Source: JBBSBL01 sp046330255
GTDB taxonomy: Bacteria > Actinomycetota > Thermoleophilia > Solirubrobacterales > Solirubrobacteraceae
Direction: 5' to 3'
Assembly (NCBI GenBank): GCA_046330255.1
Contig: JAXLTC010000002.1
Span: 682,001 to 746,000 of the forward strand
DNA: 64,000 nucleotides
Made by a program: the position numbers and the translations under genes. The notes beneath the pieces were generated by a model. That model was not told the DNA's origin, searched no databases, and worked only from the letters and a program-made list of their open reading frames with translations. Positions 48,968-57,730 of this stretch are shown piece after piece (position 1 is the first letter of the stretch; the number at the start of each line of letters is the position of its first letter).

Positions 48968-50346
48968 GCGGGAGCGGGAGCGCCCGCGCCCTCGCCGGCC
49001 GCGGCGTCGCGCGGGCCCAGCACCGTGTCGAGCGCAAGCACCGCCACGTAGGCCACCACCGTGCCGACCACGATCAGCGGCACGGCGTCGATCCCGGCCT
49101 TGGAGGTCAGGACCATCGAGAGCACGATCGCGGAGAGCGGCAGGCGCAGCACGGCCACGACGGCGGCGGCGAGCCCGACCGCGACTCCCGGCGTCAGCGA
49201 GAAGCCGGGCAGGTGCGCGGCCATCATGCCGGCCGCAGAGCCGAGGAACATCGCGGGGAAGGCCGGGCCGCCGCGGAAGCTGCCGAGCGAGATCCCGTAG
49301 GCGATGCCCTTGAAGGCGATCACGCCCGCGAGCGCCCACAGCGTCCACGAGTCGGGTGAGGCCACCAGCCCGGGGAGCTGATCCTGACCCGAGAACAGCA
49401 CCTCCTGCGCGCTCTTGCCGCTCGCCTCGGAGAACGCGATCGCCAGGCCCGCGACCGCCAGTCCGACCACCGGCAGGACCAGGAACGGACGCGGCGTCGC
49501 GACCTTCACGGTGGCCCGTGCAAGATGGAAGATCACCGCGACGCCGACCGCGATCGCCAGCGACAGCGCGATCGTCCAGCCGAACTCGCCCCACCCGGGC
49601 CGAGTGAAGGTGGGCAGGTGCAGCACGCCGATCGAGATCGCGGACGTGCTCAGGCCCGTGAAGGAGCCCATGCCGATCGAGACCAGCGACCCCACCCCGG
49701 CCGCGAGCAGCCCGGGCAGGATGATCACGTTGCGCTGGGGGCCGCCGAGGCCGGTGGCCTCGATCAGCAGGACCGCCGCGATCAGCGGCGAGCCGAAGAG
49801 GAACGAGACGGCGGCGAAGGTCCCGGCGACGGCCAGCATCTGGGTCAGCTGGGGCGGGGCGTCGCGGCGGATCGCGCGCACGCACAGCGCGCCGAGGCCG
49901 CCGCCGAGCGCGATCAGCGGAGCCTCCGGGCCCAGCACGACGCCCAGCCCGATCGAGGCGAGCGCCGCGAGGATCACGCCCGGCAGCTCGATCGGCTGCG
50001 TCGGGGAGGGGTTCAGGCCCCCCGCCGGGGTGTGCCCGCCGGTGCCGGGGAGCTTGGAGATCGCGAATGCCGCGATTACGCCGGCGATCGCGAGCCACGG
50101 CAGGTACCACCAGTTCGGCACGCCGTCCAGGCCGAGGTCCTTCGGGAGGTCGGTGAAGACGCCGACCTGGATCTGGTGGATCAGCTGGAGGAAGCCCCAC
50201 GCCGCGATCGAGGCGATGACGCCGACGATCGCCGCCAGCACGAGCAGCACCAGGAACTGCCGGCTGCGGATGGTCGCGGCGGGGTCCGCGGCGGGCGGGG
50301 ACGCCGCGGGCTCGGCGGATGTCGCTCGGGGCGCGGGGTCGGCCAC
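48940..50346 (-). CDS. ClC-type chloride channel/antiporter family protein
   Basis: 468 residues, about ten hydrophobic segments. The selectivity-filter regions correspond to GTGGHTPAGGL (in place of GSGIP), LGPEAPLIALGGGLG (in place of GREGP, keeping the gating Glu), and GISLGSFRGGPAFPAMFLGSAAG (in place of GxFxP). The first filter lacks the usual Ser, as in a divergent actinobacterial subgroup, so chloride selectivity is uncertain. GTG 50346 was chosen; an upstream TTG at 50367 is possible. Divergent from the MFS gene, 83 bp apart. Confidence 0.85.
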   Translation of the reverse strand: MADPAPRATSAEPAASPPAADPAATIRSRQFLVLLVLAAIVGVIASIAAWGFLQLIHQIQVGVFTDLPKDLGLDGVPNWWYLPWLAIAGVIAAFAISKLPGTGGHTPAGGLNPSPTQPIELPGVILAALASIGLGVVLGPEAPLIALGGGLGALCVRAIRRDAPPQLTQMLAVAGTFAAVSFLFGSPLIAAVLLIEATGLGGPQRNVIILPGLLAAGVGSLVSIGMGSFTGLSTSAISIGVLHLPTFTRPGWGEFGWTIALSLAIAVGVAVIFHLARATVKVATPRPFLVLPVVGLAVAGLAIAFSEASGKSAQEVLFSGQDQLPGLVASPDSWTLWALAGVIAFKGIAYGISLGSFRGGPAFPAMFLGSAAGMMAAHLPGFSLTPGVAVGLAAAVVAVLRLPLSAIVLSMVLTSKAGIDAVPLIVVGTVVAYVAVLALDTVLGPRDAAAGEGAGAPAPAQESSSPSS

Positions 50347-50429
50347 GGCGCGCGACTCTAGCCGCAAAGCAGGCGGCGGTGGCGGCCGGCGGCGACCTGT
50401 CGTCGGCTCGCGCTGCGAAGCTCCGCGCC

Positions 50430-52079
50430 GTGAAGGGACGTTGGACGCCGATCCTCGTGCTCGCCGCGGCGCAGTTCGTGATGGTGCTCGACACCACCGT
50501 CATGAACGTCGCGATCTCCGATGTCGTCAAGGACCTGGACACGACGGTCTCGCAGGTGCAGCTCGCGATCACGCTCTACACGCTCGTGATGGCGGCGCTG
50601 ATGCTGATCGGCGGCAAGCTCGGCGACATCCTCGGCCGCCGGCGGGCGTTCACGATCGGCCTGGTGATCTACGCCTGCGGGTCGCTGACGACCGCGGTCA
50701 GCCCGAACATCACGGTGCTGATCATCGGCTGGTCGGGCCTCGAGGGCATCGGCGCGGCGCTCGTGATCCCCGCGATCGCATCGCTCACCGCGCGCAACTA
50801 CGAGGGCTCCTCGCGCGCGCTCGCCTACGGGATCATCGGCGCGATGGCCGCGATCGGCGTCGCCGCCGGGCCGTTGATCGGCGGCTTCGTGACGCAGGAG
50901 GCCTCGTGGCGCTACGTGTTCGCCGGCGAGGTCGTCGTGATCGCCGTGATCGTGCTTTCGGTGCGCGCGATCGCGGACGTGCCGCGTCCGGAGCGACCGC
51001 CGCGCCTGGATCTCGTCGGCGGGGCGCTGTCCGCGGCCGGCATGGCGCTGATCGTCTTCGCCGTGCTGCGCATCCCGCAGTGGGGCCTCGTGCAGCCGAA
51101 GGGCGCGCTGACGATCGCCGGCACCGAGATCACGCCGTTCGGCTTCTCCGCGGTCCCCTTCCTGCTCGCCATCGGCGCGGCGCTGATGGCGTTCTTCACG
51201 CGCTGGATCGCGCGCCGGGAGCGGCTCGGGCGCGAGCCGCTGCTGCGCCCGGACCTGTTCGGCGTGCGGCAGCTGCGCGCCGGGCTCTCGATGCTCGCCT
51301 CCCAGCAGCTGATCCTCAACGGGATCTTCTTCGTGCTTCCCCTCTACCTGCAGGTCGTGCTCGGCAAGGACGCGCTTCAGACCGGCATCGCGATCCTCCC
51401 GATCTCGCTGACGATGCTGCCGGCGGCGCTGCTCGGGCCGCGGCTCGCCGCGAAGATCTCGCCCCGCTCGATCGTGCGCATCGGCCTGCTCGCGATGCTC
51501 GGCGCCGCGATCGGGCTCGTGTCGACCGTCGACTACAAGCTCAACAGCGTGGGCTTCGGCATCTCGCTCGGGCTGTTCGGCATCGGGATCGGCCTGCTCG
51601 CCTCGCAGCTGGGCAACGTGATCATGTCCTCGGTCGAGGGGTCGCGCGCCAGCGAGGCGGGCGGCCTGCAGGGCACCGCGCAGAACCTCGGCGCGTCCAT
51701 GGGCACCGCGCTGATCGGCGCGATCCTGCTCTCCGGGCTGGCGAGCGCGACCGCGAAGAACGTCACCGACAACCCGGCGATCCCGGCGTCGGTGCAGGAG
51801 CAGATCGTGGCGGCGACCGAGAAGGGCATCGAGTTCGTGCCCGCCGCCCAGGTGGAGAGCATCGCGCGCGAGAAGGGGCTCCCGGCCGACCAGGCCACCG
51901 CGATCGCCGGCGCCTACGCCGACGCCGAGCTCACCGCGCTCAAGCAGGCGCTGCTGGGCGCCGCGCTGTTCGTGCTCGTGGGGTTCCTGTTCGCGAGGCG
52001 GCTGCCATCCGAGCGGCTCGGTGAGCCCGCGGCGGAGCGGGCGCCGCCCGGCGAGACGGCCGCGGCTTCGATCGCGTAG
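50430..52079 (+). CDS. DHA2-type MFS efflux transporter
   Basis: 549 residues with fourteen likely helices. The start VKGRWTPILVLAAAQFVMVLDTTVMNVAISDVVKDL carries the motif D1-type LDTTVMNVA, motif A is GGKLGDILGRRRAF, and motif C occurs as AIGVAAGPLIGGF, all typical of DHA2 drug-proton antiporters. A periplasmic or cytoplasmic insert near residues 445-510 (KNVTDNPAIPASVQEQIVAATEKG) is present. The GTG start gives a normal N-terminus; the reading frame extends upstream into the ClC promoter and is rejected. Efflux substrate unknown. Confidence 0.9.
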   Translation: MKGRWTPILVLAAAQFVMVLDTTVMNVAISDVVKDLDTTVSQVQLAITLYTLVMAALMLIGGKLGDILGRRRAFTIGLVIYACGSLTTAVSPNITVLIIGWSGLEGIGAALVIPAIASLTARNYEGSSRALAYGIIGAMAAIGVAAGPLIGGFVTQEASWRYVFAGEVVVIAVIVLSVRAIADVPRPERPPRLDLVGGALSAAGMALIVFAVLRIPQWGLVQPKGALTIAGTEITPFGFSAVPFLLAIGAALMAFFTRWIARRERLGREPLLRPDLFGVRQLRAGLSMLASQQLILNGIFFVLPLYLQVVLGKDALQTGIAILPISLTMLPAALLGPRLAAKISPRSIVRIGLLAMLGAAIGLVSTVDYKLNSVGFGISLGLFGIGIGLLASQLGNVIMSSVEGSRASEAGGLQGTAQNLGASMGTALIGAILLSGLASATAKNVTDNPAIPASVQEQIVAATEKGIEFVPAAQVESIAREKGLPADQATAIAGAYADAELTALKQALLGAALFVLVGFLFARRLPSERLGEPAAERAPPGETAAASIA

Positions 52080-52117
52080 ATGGGCCCGCTAGGGCGTCCT
52101 ATTCCGGGGTTGTAGCG

Positions 52118-52168
52118 CAACCCATCCCGGCTGGCACGTCTCCTGCGGGTGTAGCCTGGGATGGGTTG
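52118..52168. terminator. Hairpin terminator between convergent genes
   Basis: Perfect 11-bp stem CAACCCATCCC (52118-52128) and GGGATGGGTTG (52158-52168), extended inside by GGCT/AGCC with one bulged T. It lies in the 191-bp gap between the MFS stop (52079) and the TolB-like stop (52271) and can serve both. Just beyond, GGTTGGCCCGGGGGTCC (from 52164) is repeated with two changes from about 52199 as a direct repeat. Confidence 0.7.
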
Positions 52169-52270
52169 GCCCGGGGGTCCACGAGGATGCCCCGAACGGT
52201 TGGCCGAGGGGTCCGCGGCTCAGGGCCTCGCCTCAACCCGACTGTCGCAACAACTCGGGGTTAGTCCGCG

Positions 52271-53263
52271 CTAGGGCCATTCGGGGTGGTAGATGTCCAG
52301 CCCGCGCGCGGTCCCGCCGGGGATGGGCGTTACCGGACCGCCGCGCACGGAGGTGACCACGAGGTGGTGCGCGGTCGGGCGCCCGCGCGCGAAGGCGATC
52401 CAGCGGCCGCCCGGCGAGACCGCCGGGGTCACGTCCTCCTGGCCCCTGGGGGCACGGGTCAGCCAGCGTGACCGACCGCTGCGGGGATCGACCAGGACCA
52501 GGCCCGAGCGCGCGCCGACCCGGCGGGCGACGACAAACCAGCGTCCGCGCGGCTCCCAGGCCGGCGACCAGTTCACACCGCTGAAGGTGACCTGGCGGGC
52601 TCCTCGGCCATCCGGGGCCACGACCCATACCTGCGCCGATACGTTGCCACCGATGTAGGGGGTGGCGAACGGGTTGGCGCCGCCCGTGGTGTTGACGAAG
52701 GCGATGAGGCGCCGACCCCACGCCGCTTGTACCGCGGGCACGCGGCTGACCTGACGGGCCGGTCCGCCGGCCAGCGGCTGGATGTGCAGGAAGAGGCTCG
52801 CGGAGGTCGGCGACCGCCGCGCGACGCGGGAGAAGGCGACGGCCCGGCCATCGGGCGACGGTGCGGGATCCCGGTCGCCGAGGTAGGGGTCCGGGAGAGT
52901 GAAGTCGCGGGCGGCCCGGCCGTCGCGCCCGGCGATCGCCAGTGAGAACGGCCCGGTGTACTCGATCTCGTTCGCTGCGCGCAGGTAGACGATCCGGTCC
53001 CGGCCGGGGACCGGCATCGCCTCTCCGGCTTGATAGCTCGGCGACCCGATGGGAAGCCGAGCCCGTGTCCGCCGCCGCGGATCGACTCGCCAGACATCGA
53101 ACGTGGCGCCGGCATCTGAATACCGCGCCACGCTCGCGAGCAGCGACGGCAAGCCGGAGACCCGGGGCTGCGTGCTCCGGGCCGCCGCGCCCGGGGTAAT
53201 ACCCAGGAGCAGCGCAAGCGCCACCGCGCCGGCCAAGCCCCTGGCACCGTGCGCGGTCCTCAT
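52271..53263 (-). CDS. Secreted TolB-like beta-propeller protein
   Basis: 330 residues. A signal peptide ends near residue 28 (TPGAAARS). Repeated WD40-like (PD40) blades follow: PAPSPDGRAVAFSR, WSPAWEPRGRWFVVARR, and TPAVSPGGRWIAFARG, each with the PxxSPDGxxIAF pattern. TolB-like periplasmic propellers bind proteins or act as sensors; no Pal-Tol genes are nearby. The ATG lies inside the palindromic regulatory site B, so occupation of that site could directly obstruct its transcription or translation initiation. Confidence 0.8.
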   Translation of the reverse strand: MRTAHGARGLAGAVALALLLGITPGAAARSTQPRVSGLPSLLASVARYSDAGATFDVWRVDPRRRTRARLPIGSPSYQAGEAMPVPGRDRIVYLRAANEIEYTGPFSLAIAGRDGRAARDFTLPDPYLGDRDPAPSPDGRAVAFSRVARRSPTSASLFLHIQPLAGGPARQVSRVPAVQAAWGRRLIAFVNTTGGANPFATPYIGGNVSAQVWVVAPDGRGARQVTFSGVNWSPAWEPRGRWFVVARRVGARSGLVLVDPRSGRSRWLTRAPRGQEDVTPAVSPGGRWIAFARGRPTAHHLVVTSVRGGPVTPIPGGTARGLDIYHPEWP

Positions 53264-53305
53264 CCCAAGCGGATGATGCGCTCGGCGGCGAGCCCGGCTT
53301 GGATT
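53260..53305 (+). promoter_or_regulatory. Palindrome promoter, site B (NDH-2 operon)
   Basis: TCATCC, CAAGC, GGATGATGCG at 53260-53280, then 19 nt, then TGGATT at 53300-53305; the ATG of the NDH-2 gene follows 7 nt later. The arms TCATCC and GGATGA are inverted repeats. The same sequence overlaps the start codon of the divergent TolB-like gene. Confidence 0.65.
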
Positions 53306-53312
53306 CGGCGCG

Positions 53313-54644
53313 ATGGCTGAGCACCGCTCCAGCGCCGTGGTCGTCGGTGGCGGCTTCGCGGGCGTCGCGTGCGCGAAGCGCCTCGCCGAGAAGGATGTCG
53401 CGGTCACGGTCATCGACCGCAACAACTATCACCAGTTCCAGCCGCTCCTCTACCAGGTGGCCACTGCGCAGGTGGGCGTCCAGGACGTCGCCCGGCCGCT
53501 GCGCGGGCTGTTCGCGGGTGACCGCCTCGTCGACGTCAAGCGCGCGAACGTGCGCTCGATCGACCCGCGCGAGCGCTCGGTCGAGACCGACGACGGCCAG
53601 GTCTTCTCCGGCGACCACCTGCTGATCGCGGCGGGCGCGCGCCCGAACTTCTTCGACACCCCCGGGGCCGAGGAGCACGCCTTCCCGCTCTACTCGCTGG
53701 AGCAGGCCGAGCGGCTGCGCTCCCGCCTGCTGGAGCTCTTCGAGGACGCGGACGACCGGCCCGAGCTCGTCGCGCAGGGCGCGCTCAGCTTCGTGATCGT
53801 CGGCGCCGGCGCCACCGGCGTTGAGATCGCGGGCGCGCTCGCGGAGGCGATGCGCGACGTCTTCCCGGCCGGCTACCACTCGATCGACCCCAAGGACGCG
53901 CGCGTCGTCGTCGTGGACCACGGCGACGCCGTCCTCTCGGGCTTCCGCACCGAGGCGCACGAGTACGCCGCGCGCAAGCTCGGCGAGGACGGCGTCGAGC
54001 TGCGGCTCGGCGTCGGCGTGGAGAAGGTGACAGGCTCCTCCGCGGTGCTGAGCGACGGGACGGAGATCCCCACGCGCGCGGTGATCTGGGCCGGCGGGCT
54101 GAAGGCCGCCGGCGTGCTCGGCGGCGCCGGCCTGCCGCAGGGGCGCGGGGGGCGCATCGACGTTGCGGTGGACCTGTCGGTACCGGGCTTCCCCGGCGTG
54201 TACGCGGCGGGTGACGCGGCGAACGTCCCCGGCGCGGACGGGAGCGTCCTGCCCCAGCTCGGCTCGGTCGCCCAGCAGTCGGGCCGCTGGGCGGCCGGGA
54301 ACATCCTCGCGGACATCGCGGGCGAGCAGCGCGAGGCGTTCCGCTACCGCGACAAGGGCATCATGGCGATGATCGGCCGCAACGCCGCGGTCGCGGAGAT
54401 CGGCGCGCGCCGCCACGAGGTCGAGGGGCCGATCGCGTTCGCGGCCTGGCTCGGGGTGCACGCCGCGCTGCTCTCCGGCGTGCGCGAGAAGGTCGACGCG
54501 TTCGTGGAGTGGGGCTGGGACTACTTCAGCCACACGCGCACGGAGGCGATCATCGACCGGCCCGACGCGACGGCGATCGACTGGGGGGAGGACGACGCCG
54601 AGCGGGCCGAGGTCGCGCCCGCCCCGCGGGAGCGCGACGCGTGA
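53313..54644 (+). CDS. Type II NADH dehydrogenase (NDH-2-like)
   Basis: 443 residues. Two dinucleotide-binding motifs: VVVGGGFAGVACAKRLAEK (residues about 9-27, FAD) and VIVGAGATGVEIAGALAEA (about residues 153-171, NADH). The FAD-end motif GVYAAGDAANVPG and the quinone-site AQQSGRWAAGNI are also family features. NDH-2 passes electrons from NADH to quinone without pumping protons. It is directly coupled (GTGA overlap) to cydA, implying delivery of electrons to a bd-type quinol oxidase. The ATG lies 7 nt after TGGATT, so the mRNA is probably leaderless. Confidence 0.92.
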   Translation: MAEHRSSAVVVGGGFAGVACAKRLAEKDVAVTVIDRNNYHQFQPLLYQVATAQVGVQDVARPLRGLFAGDRLVDVKRANVRSIDPRERSVETDDGQVFSGDHLLIAAGARPNFFDTPGAEEHAFPLYSLEQAERLRSRLLELFEDADDRPELVAQGALSFVIVGAGATGVEIAGALAEAMRDVFPAGYHSIDPKDARVVVVDHGDAVLSGFRTEAHEYAARKLGEDGVELRLGVGVEKVTGSSAVLSDGTEIPTRAVIWAGGLKAAGVLGGAGLPQGRGGRIDVAVDLSVPGFPGVYAAGDAANVPGADGSVLPQLGSVAQQSGRWAAGNILADIAGEQREAFRYRDKGIMAMIGRNAAVAEIGARRHEVEGPIAFAAWLGVHAALLSGVREKVDAFVEWGWDYFSHTRTEAIIDRPDATAIDWGEDDAERAEVAPAPRERDA

Positions 54645-56047
54645 GCGGGAGCCTTGCCAGCAGCGTGTTGGAGCTCTCGCGCTGGCAGTTCGCGCTGACC
54701 ACCCTCTACCACTTCATCTTCGTGCCGCTGACGCTCGGGCTCGTCCCGCTCGTCGCGGTCATGCAGACCAAGTGGTACCGCACAGGCGACGAGGCCTGGC
54801 TGCGACTCACCCGCTTCTTCGGGACGCTGTTCGTGATCAACTTCGCGATCGGCGCCGCGACCGGACTGGTGCAGGAGTTCCAGTTCGGGATGAACTGGTC
54901 GGCGTTCTCGAAGTTCGTCGGCGACGTGTTCGGCGCGCCGCTCGCGATGGAGGGGCTGGTCGCCTTCTTCCTGGAGTCGACGTTCATCGGCCTGTGGATC
55001 TTCGGCTGGGGGCGCCTGAGCCCGAAGCTGCACCTGGCGACGATCTGGCTCGTTGTCGCGGGGACGTGGCTGTCCTCGACGTTCATCCTCGTCGCCAACT
55101 CGTGGATGCAGCACCCGGCCGGGTACCAGATCAACTCCACGACCGGCCGCGCGCAGCTCGACAACGTCTGGGAGCTGTTCGGCAACTCGTGGGCGTGGTG
55201 GGCCGTCGGCCACACGCTGCTCGCGGCGCTGATGACAGGCAGCTTCTTCGTGCTCGGGGTCGCGGCCTGGCAGATGCGGCGGGGGCGACGCGGCGATCTG
55301 TTCAAGCGCGCGGCGCGCCTGGCGCTGATCGTCGCTCTGCCGGTGACGATGGTGAACCTCGCCGTCGGCAGCGAGTTCGGCGTCGTGATCGAGGACCACC
55401 AGCCGATGAAGATCGCCTCGGCCGAGGCGCTGTGGAACACGGAGTCGAGCGTCGGCTTCTCGCTCTTCCAGATCGGCGGCTTCACCGCGCAGGACCCGAA
55501 GCCGAGCTTCGACATCGAGATCCCCTACCTGCTCTCGTTCCTCGCGACGAACTCGTTCCACGGGACCGTGCAGGGACTCAACGACGTGCAGGCCCAGCAG
55601 CAGGCGGCTTACGGGCCGGGCAACTACATCCCGGACGTGCGCCTGACCTACTGGACGATCCGGATCATGGCCTACGTCGGCTCGATCGCGTTCCTGATCG
55701 CCGCCGCCGGCTTCTGGCTGCGCCGCAAGGACAGGCTGGCGACCAGTCCGCGCTTCCAGCGCATAGCGGTCTGGGCGATCGCGCTGCCGTTCATCTCCAA
55801 CTTCGCCGGCTGGATCTTCACGGAGGCGGGGCGCCAGCCCTGGGTCGCGGTGGGGCTGCTCAAGACCAAGGACGCCGTGTCGCCCAGCGTCACCACCGCG
55901 CAGGCGATCTTCAGCCTGACCGTGTTCATGCTGCTCTACCTCGGCTTGGGCGTGGCGGACTTCGTGCTGATGCGGCGCTACGCGCGCACGGACGCGCCGG
56001 AGATCGATCCCGAGACGGCGGAGAAGGCGCCGGCGCTCACCTACTGA
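54641..56047 (+). CDS. cydA: Cytochrome bd ubiquinol oxidase subunit I
   Basis: 468 residues. The GTG overlaps the NDH-2 stop by 4 bp. Axial His24 sits in ALTTLYHFIFVPLTLG and a second heme His in VGHTLLAALMTGSFF; the segment GWIFTEAGRQPWVAVGLL is the conserved GRQPW region. The quinol-binding Q-loop appears to be of the short type. Nine or so membrane helices. Binds hemes b558, b595 and d. It reduces oxygen with high affinity, and its pairing with NDH-2 suggests an alternative respiratory chain used under oxygen limitation or stress. Confidence 0.96.
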   Translation: MSGSLASSVLELSRWQFALTTLYHFIFVPLTLGLVPLVAVMQTKWYRTGDEAWLRLTRFFGTLFVINFAIGAATGLVQEFQFGMNWSAFSKFVGDVFGAPLAMEGLVAFFLESTFIGLWIFGWGRLSPKLHLATIWLVVAGTWLSSTFILVANSWMQHPAGYQINSTTGRAQLDNVWELFGNSWAWWAVGHTLLAALMTGSFFVLGVAAWQMRRGRRGDLFKRAARLALIVALPVTMVNLAVGSEFGVVIEDHQPMKIASAEALWNTESSVGFSLFQIGGFTAQDPKPSFDIEIPYLLSFLATNSFHGTVQGLNDVQAQQQAAYGPGNYIPDVRLTYWTIRIMAYVGSIAFLIAAAGFWLRRKDRLATSPRFQRIAVWAIALPFISNFAGWIFTEAGRQPWVAVGLLKTKDAVSPSVTTAQAIFSLTVFMLLYLGLGVADFVLMRRYARTDAPEIDPETAEKAPALTY

Positions 56048-57066
56048 TGTCGCTCCCGGACCTCTGGTTCTTCCTGATCGGCGTCCTCTGGGTCGGCTAC
56101 CTCGTGCTCGAGGGCTTCGACTTCGGCGTGGGGATGCTGCTGCCGGTGCTCGGGCGCGACGAGCCGGACCGCCGGCTGATGCTGAACGCGATCGGGCCCG
56201 TGTGGGACGGCAACGAGGTTTGGCTGCTCGTCGCGGGCGGCGCGACGTTCGCGGCCTTCCCGGTCTGGTACGCGACGCTCTTCTCCGGCGCCTATTTCTG
56301 GCTCGTGCTCGCGCTGCTCGCGCTGATCGTGCGCGTGATCAGCTTCGAGTGGCGCGGCAAGCGGGAGGAGCGGCGCTGGCGCGGCGGCTGGCAGTGGGCG
56401 AACACGATCGGCAGCCTGGTCGCCCCGCTGCTGTGGGGCGTGGCGCTGAGCGCGATGCTGGCCGGGATCCCGATCAATAGCCAGCAGGACTTCACGGGCG
56501 ACCCGGCCGACTTCCTGAGCGCCTACACGCTGCTCGCAGGCGTCACGCTTGTCGCGCTGTGCGCGCTGCACGGCGCGGTCTTCCTCGCGCTCAAGACGAC
56601 CGGCGATCTGCGCGAGCGCGCGGGCCGGCTCGCCGCGCGGATCGCCCCGCTCGCCGCCCTGCTGGCGATCGGCTTCCTCGCCTGGACGCTGGTCACCGCA
56701 TCGGACGCCAACCACGCGGACCTTCTCCCGGGGATCGTGCCGGCGGTCGTCGGCGCGGTCGCCGCGCTGGCTGCGGTCGTGCTGACGCGCGGCGAGCGCG
56801 AGGGCGCGGCCTTCGCGGCAACCGCCGTGACGATCGCCTCGTTCGCGCTCACGATCTTCATCTCCCTCTACCCGCGCGTGCTGGTCTCGAGCACCTCGTT
56901 CTCCGACAGCCTCACGGTCTCCAACGCCTCCTCGGGCCACTACACGCTGACGGTGATGACGATCGTGGCGGCCGTCGTGACCCCGGTGGTGATCGGCTAC
57001 CAGGCTTGGAGCTACTGGATCTTCCGCGAGCGCCTGCGCCGCGAGCCGGCGGAGCGCGCGGCCTGA
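56047..57066 (+). CDS. cydB: Cytochrome bd ubiquinol oxidase subunit II
   Basis: 339 residues, about eight membrane helices. MSLPDLWFFLIGVLWVGYLVLEGFDFGVGMLLP and GPVWDGNEVWLLVAGGATFAAFPVWYAT are typical CydB blocks (WDGNEVWL is near-invariant). The ATG overlaps the cydA stop by one base (TGATG). The cydDC transporter genes often found next are absent; instead a gluconokinase-like gene follows after 13 bp. Confidence 0.96.
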   Translation: MSLPDLWFFLIGVLWVGYLVLEGFDFGVGMLLPVLGRDEPDRRLMLNAIGPVWDGNEVWLLVAGGATFAAFPVWYATLFSGAYFWLVLALLALIVRVISFEWRGKREERRWRGGWQWANTIGSLVAPLLWGVALSAMLAGIPINSQQDFTGDPADFLSAYTLLAGVTLVALCALHGAVFLALKTTGDLRERAGRLAARIAPLAALLAIGFLAWTLVTASDANHADLLPGIVPAVVGAVAALAAVVLTRGEREGAAFAATAVTIASFALTIFISLYPRVLVSSTSFSDSLTVSNASSGHYTLTVMTIVAAVVTPVVIGYQAWSYWIFRERLRREPAERAA

Positions 57067-57079
57067 GCGCGCTCCGCTG

Positions 57080-57619
57080 ATGACGGGGCGGAACCGCTCG
57101 GGGCCGGGGCGCACTATCGTGGTCATGGGGGTGGAGGGCGCCGGCAAGACGACCGTCGGCCGCGGGATCGCCGGGGAGTTGCGCCTTCCGTTCCTGGACG
57201 CGGACGACTTCCACGACGACGTCTCCCGGGCGCTGATGCGCGCCGGCCATCCGCTCGGGGATCGCGAGCGGCTGCCGTGGCTGGGGCGACTCAACTCGGA
57301 GCTGCGCGCCCGGGCGCCCGTGGGCGGCGCGGTGCTCGCGTGCTCGGCGCTGACGGCCCGCTACAGGGACCTGCTCACCGCCGGTCTGACGGATGTCGCC
57401 GTTGTGGTGCTTAGCGGCCCGCCGGAGCTGATCCGGAGCAGGATCGCCGCCCGCCGCGGCCATTTCGCCGGGCCCGGGCTGCTGGACTCTCAGCTCGCGA
57501 CGCTCGAGATCCCTCGCGACGCGGTGGTCGTCGACGTCACCCCCGCGCCGGCAGAGGTGGTGCGGCGGGCGGTGGAAGAACTCGCCCGCCGCGGAGCCGA
57601 ACGGCCCGGCAGTCGCTAG
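57080..57619 (+). CDS. Gluconokinase-like P-loop kinase
   Basis: 179 residues. Walker A GVEGAGKTT (residues about 17-25) deviates from the usual GVSGSGKST only by conservative changes. The substrate region DADDFHDDVSRALMRAGHPLGDRERLPWL aligns with the gluconokinase DGDDFHPP...MSAGIPLTDEDRWPWL pattern. ACSALTARYRDLL and GHFAGPGLLDSQLATLE match family blocks. It would phosphorylate gluconate to 6-phosphogluconate; the substrate region is imperfect, so another small acid is possible. Last gene of the NDH-2-cydAB unit. Confidence 0.82.
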   Translation: MTGRNRSGPGRTIVVMGVEGAGKTTVGRGIAGELRLPFLDADDFHDDVSRALMRAGHPLGDRERLPWLGRLNSELRARAPVGGAVLACSALTARYRDLLTAGLTDVAVVVLSGPPELIRSRIAARRGHFAGPGLLDSQLATLEIPRDAVVVDVTPAPAEVVRRAVEELARRGAERPGSR

Positions 57620-57678
57620 AAGCGCCGGCGGGCGACCCTGCGCGAGGTGCGGCGCGCGACTCTGCGCGATCCGAACAT
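57616..57678 (-). CDS. Very small Arg-rich peptide ORF
   Basis: A 20-codon ORF starting MFGSRRVARR and ending RRRF, with more than 40% arginine. It has a strong ribosome site (GAGGAGG, 6 nt spacing). It starts 52 bp after the DUF6325 stop on the same strand and its stop overlaps that of the convergent kinase gene. The start resembles the MFRRRP beginning of the SHOCT protein in the paralogous operon. It may be a small basic protein or the vestige of a SHOCT gene. Existence is inferred only from the ribosome site and position. Confidence 0.4.
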   Translation of the reverse strand: MFGSRRVARRTSRRVARRRF

Positions 57679-57730
57679 GTCAGCCTCCTCGGTTGTCGTC
57701 GTGGTCTGCGGTCACTTGCGCGAAGGCCGG

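Noticed and set aside
52199..52260. A small RNA in the MFS-TolB gap.
   Set aside because: Only the terminator stem and a short direct repeat are visible; no promoter pointed into the region convincingly.
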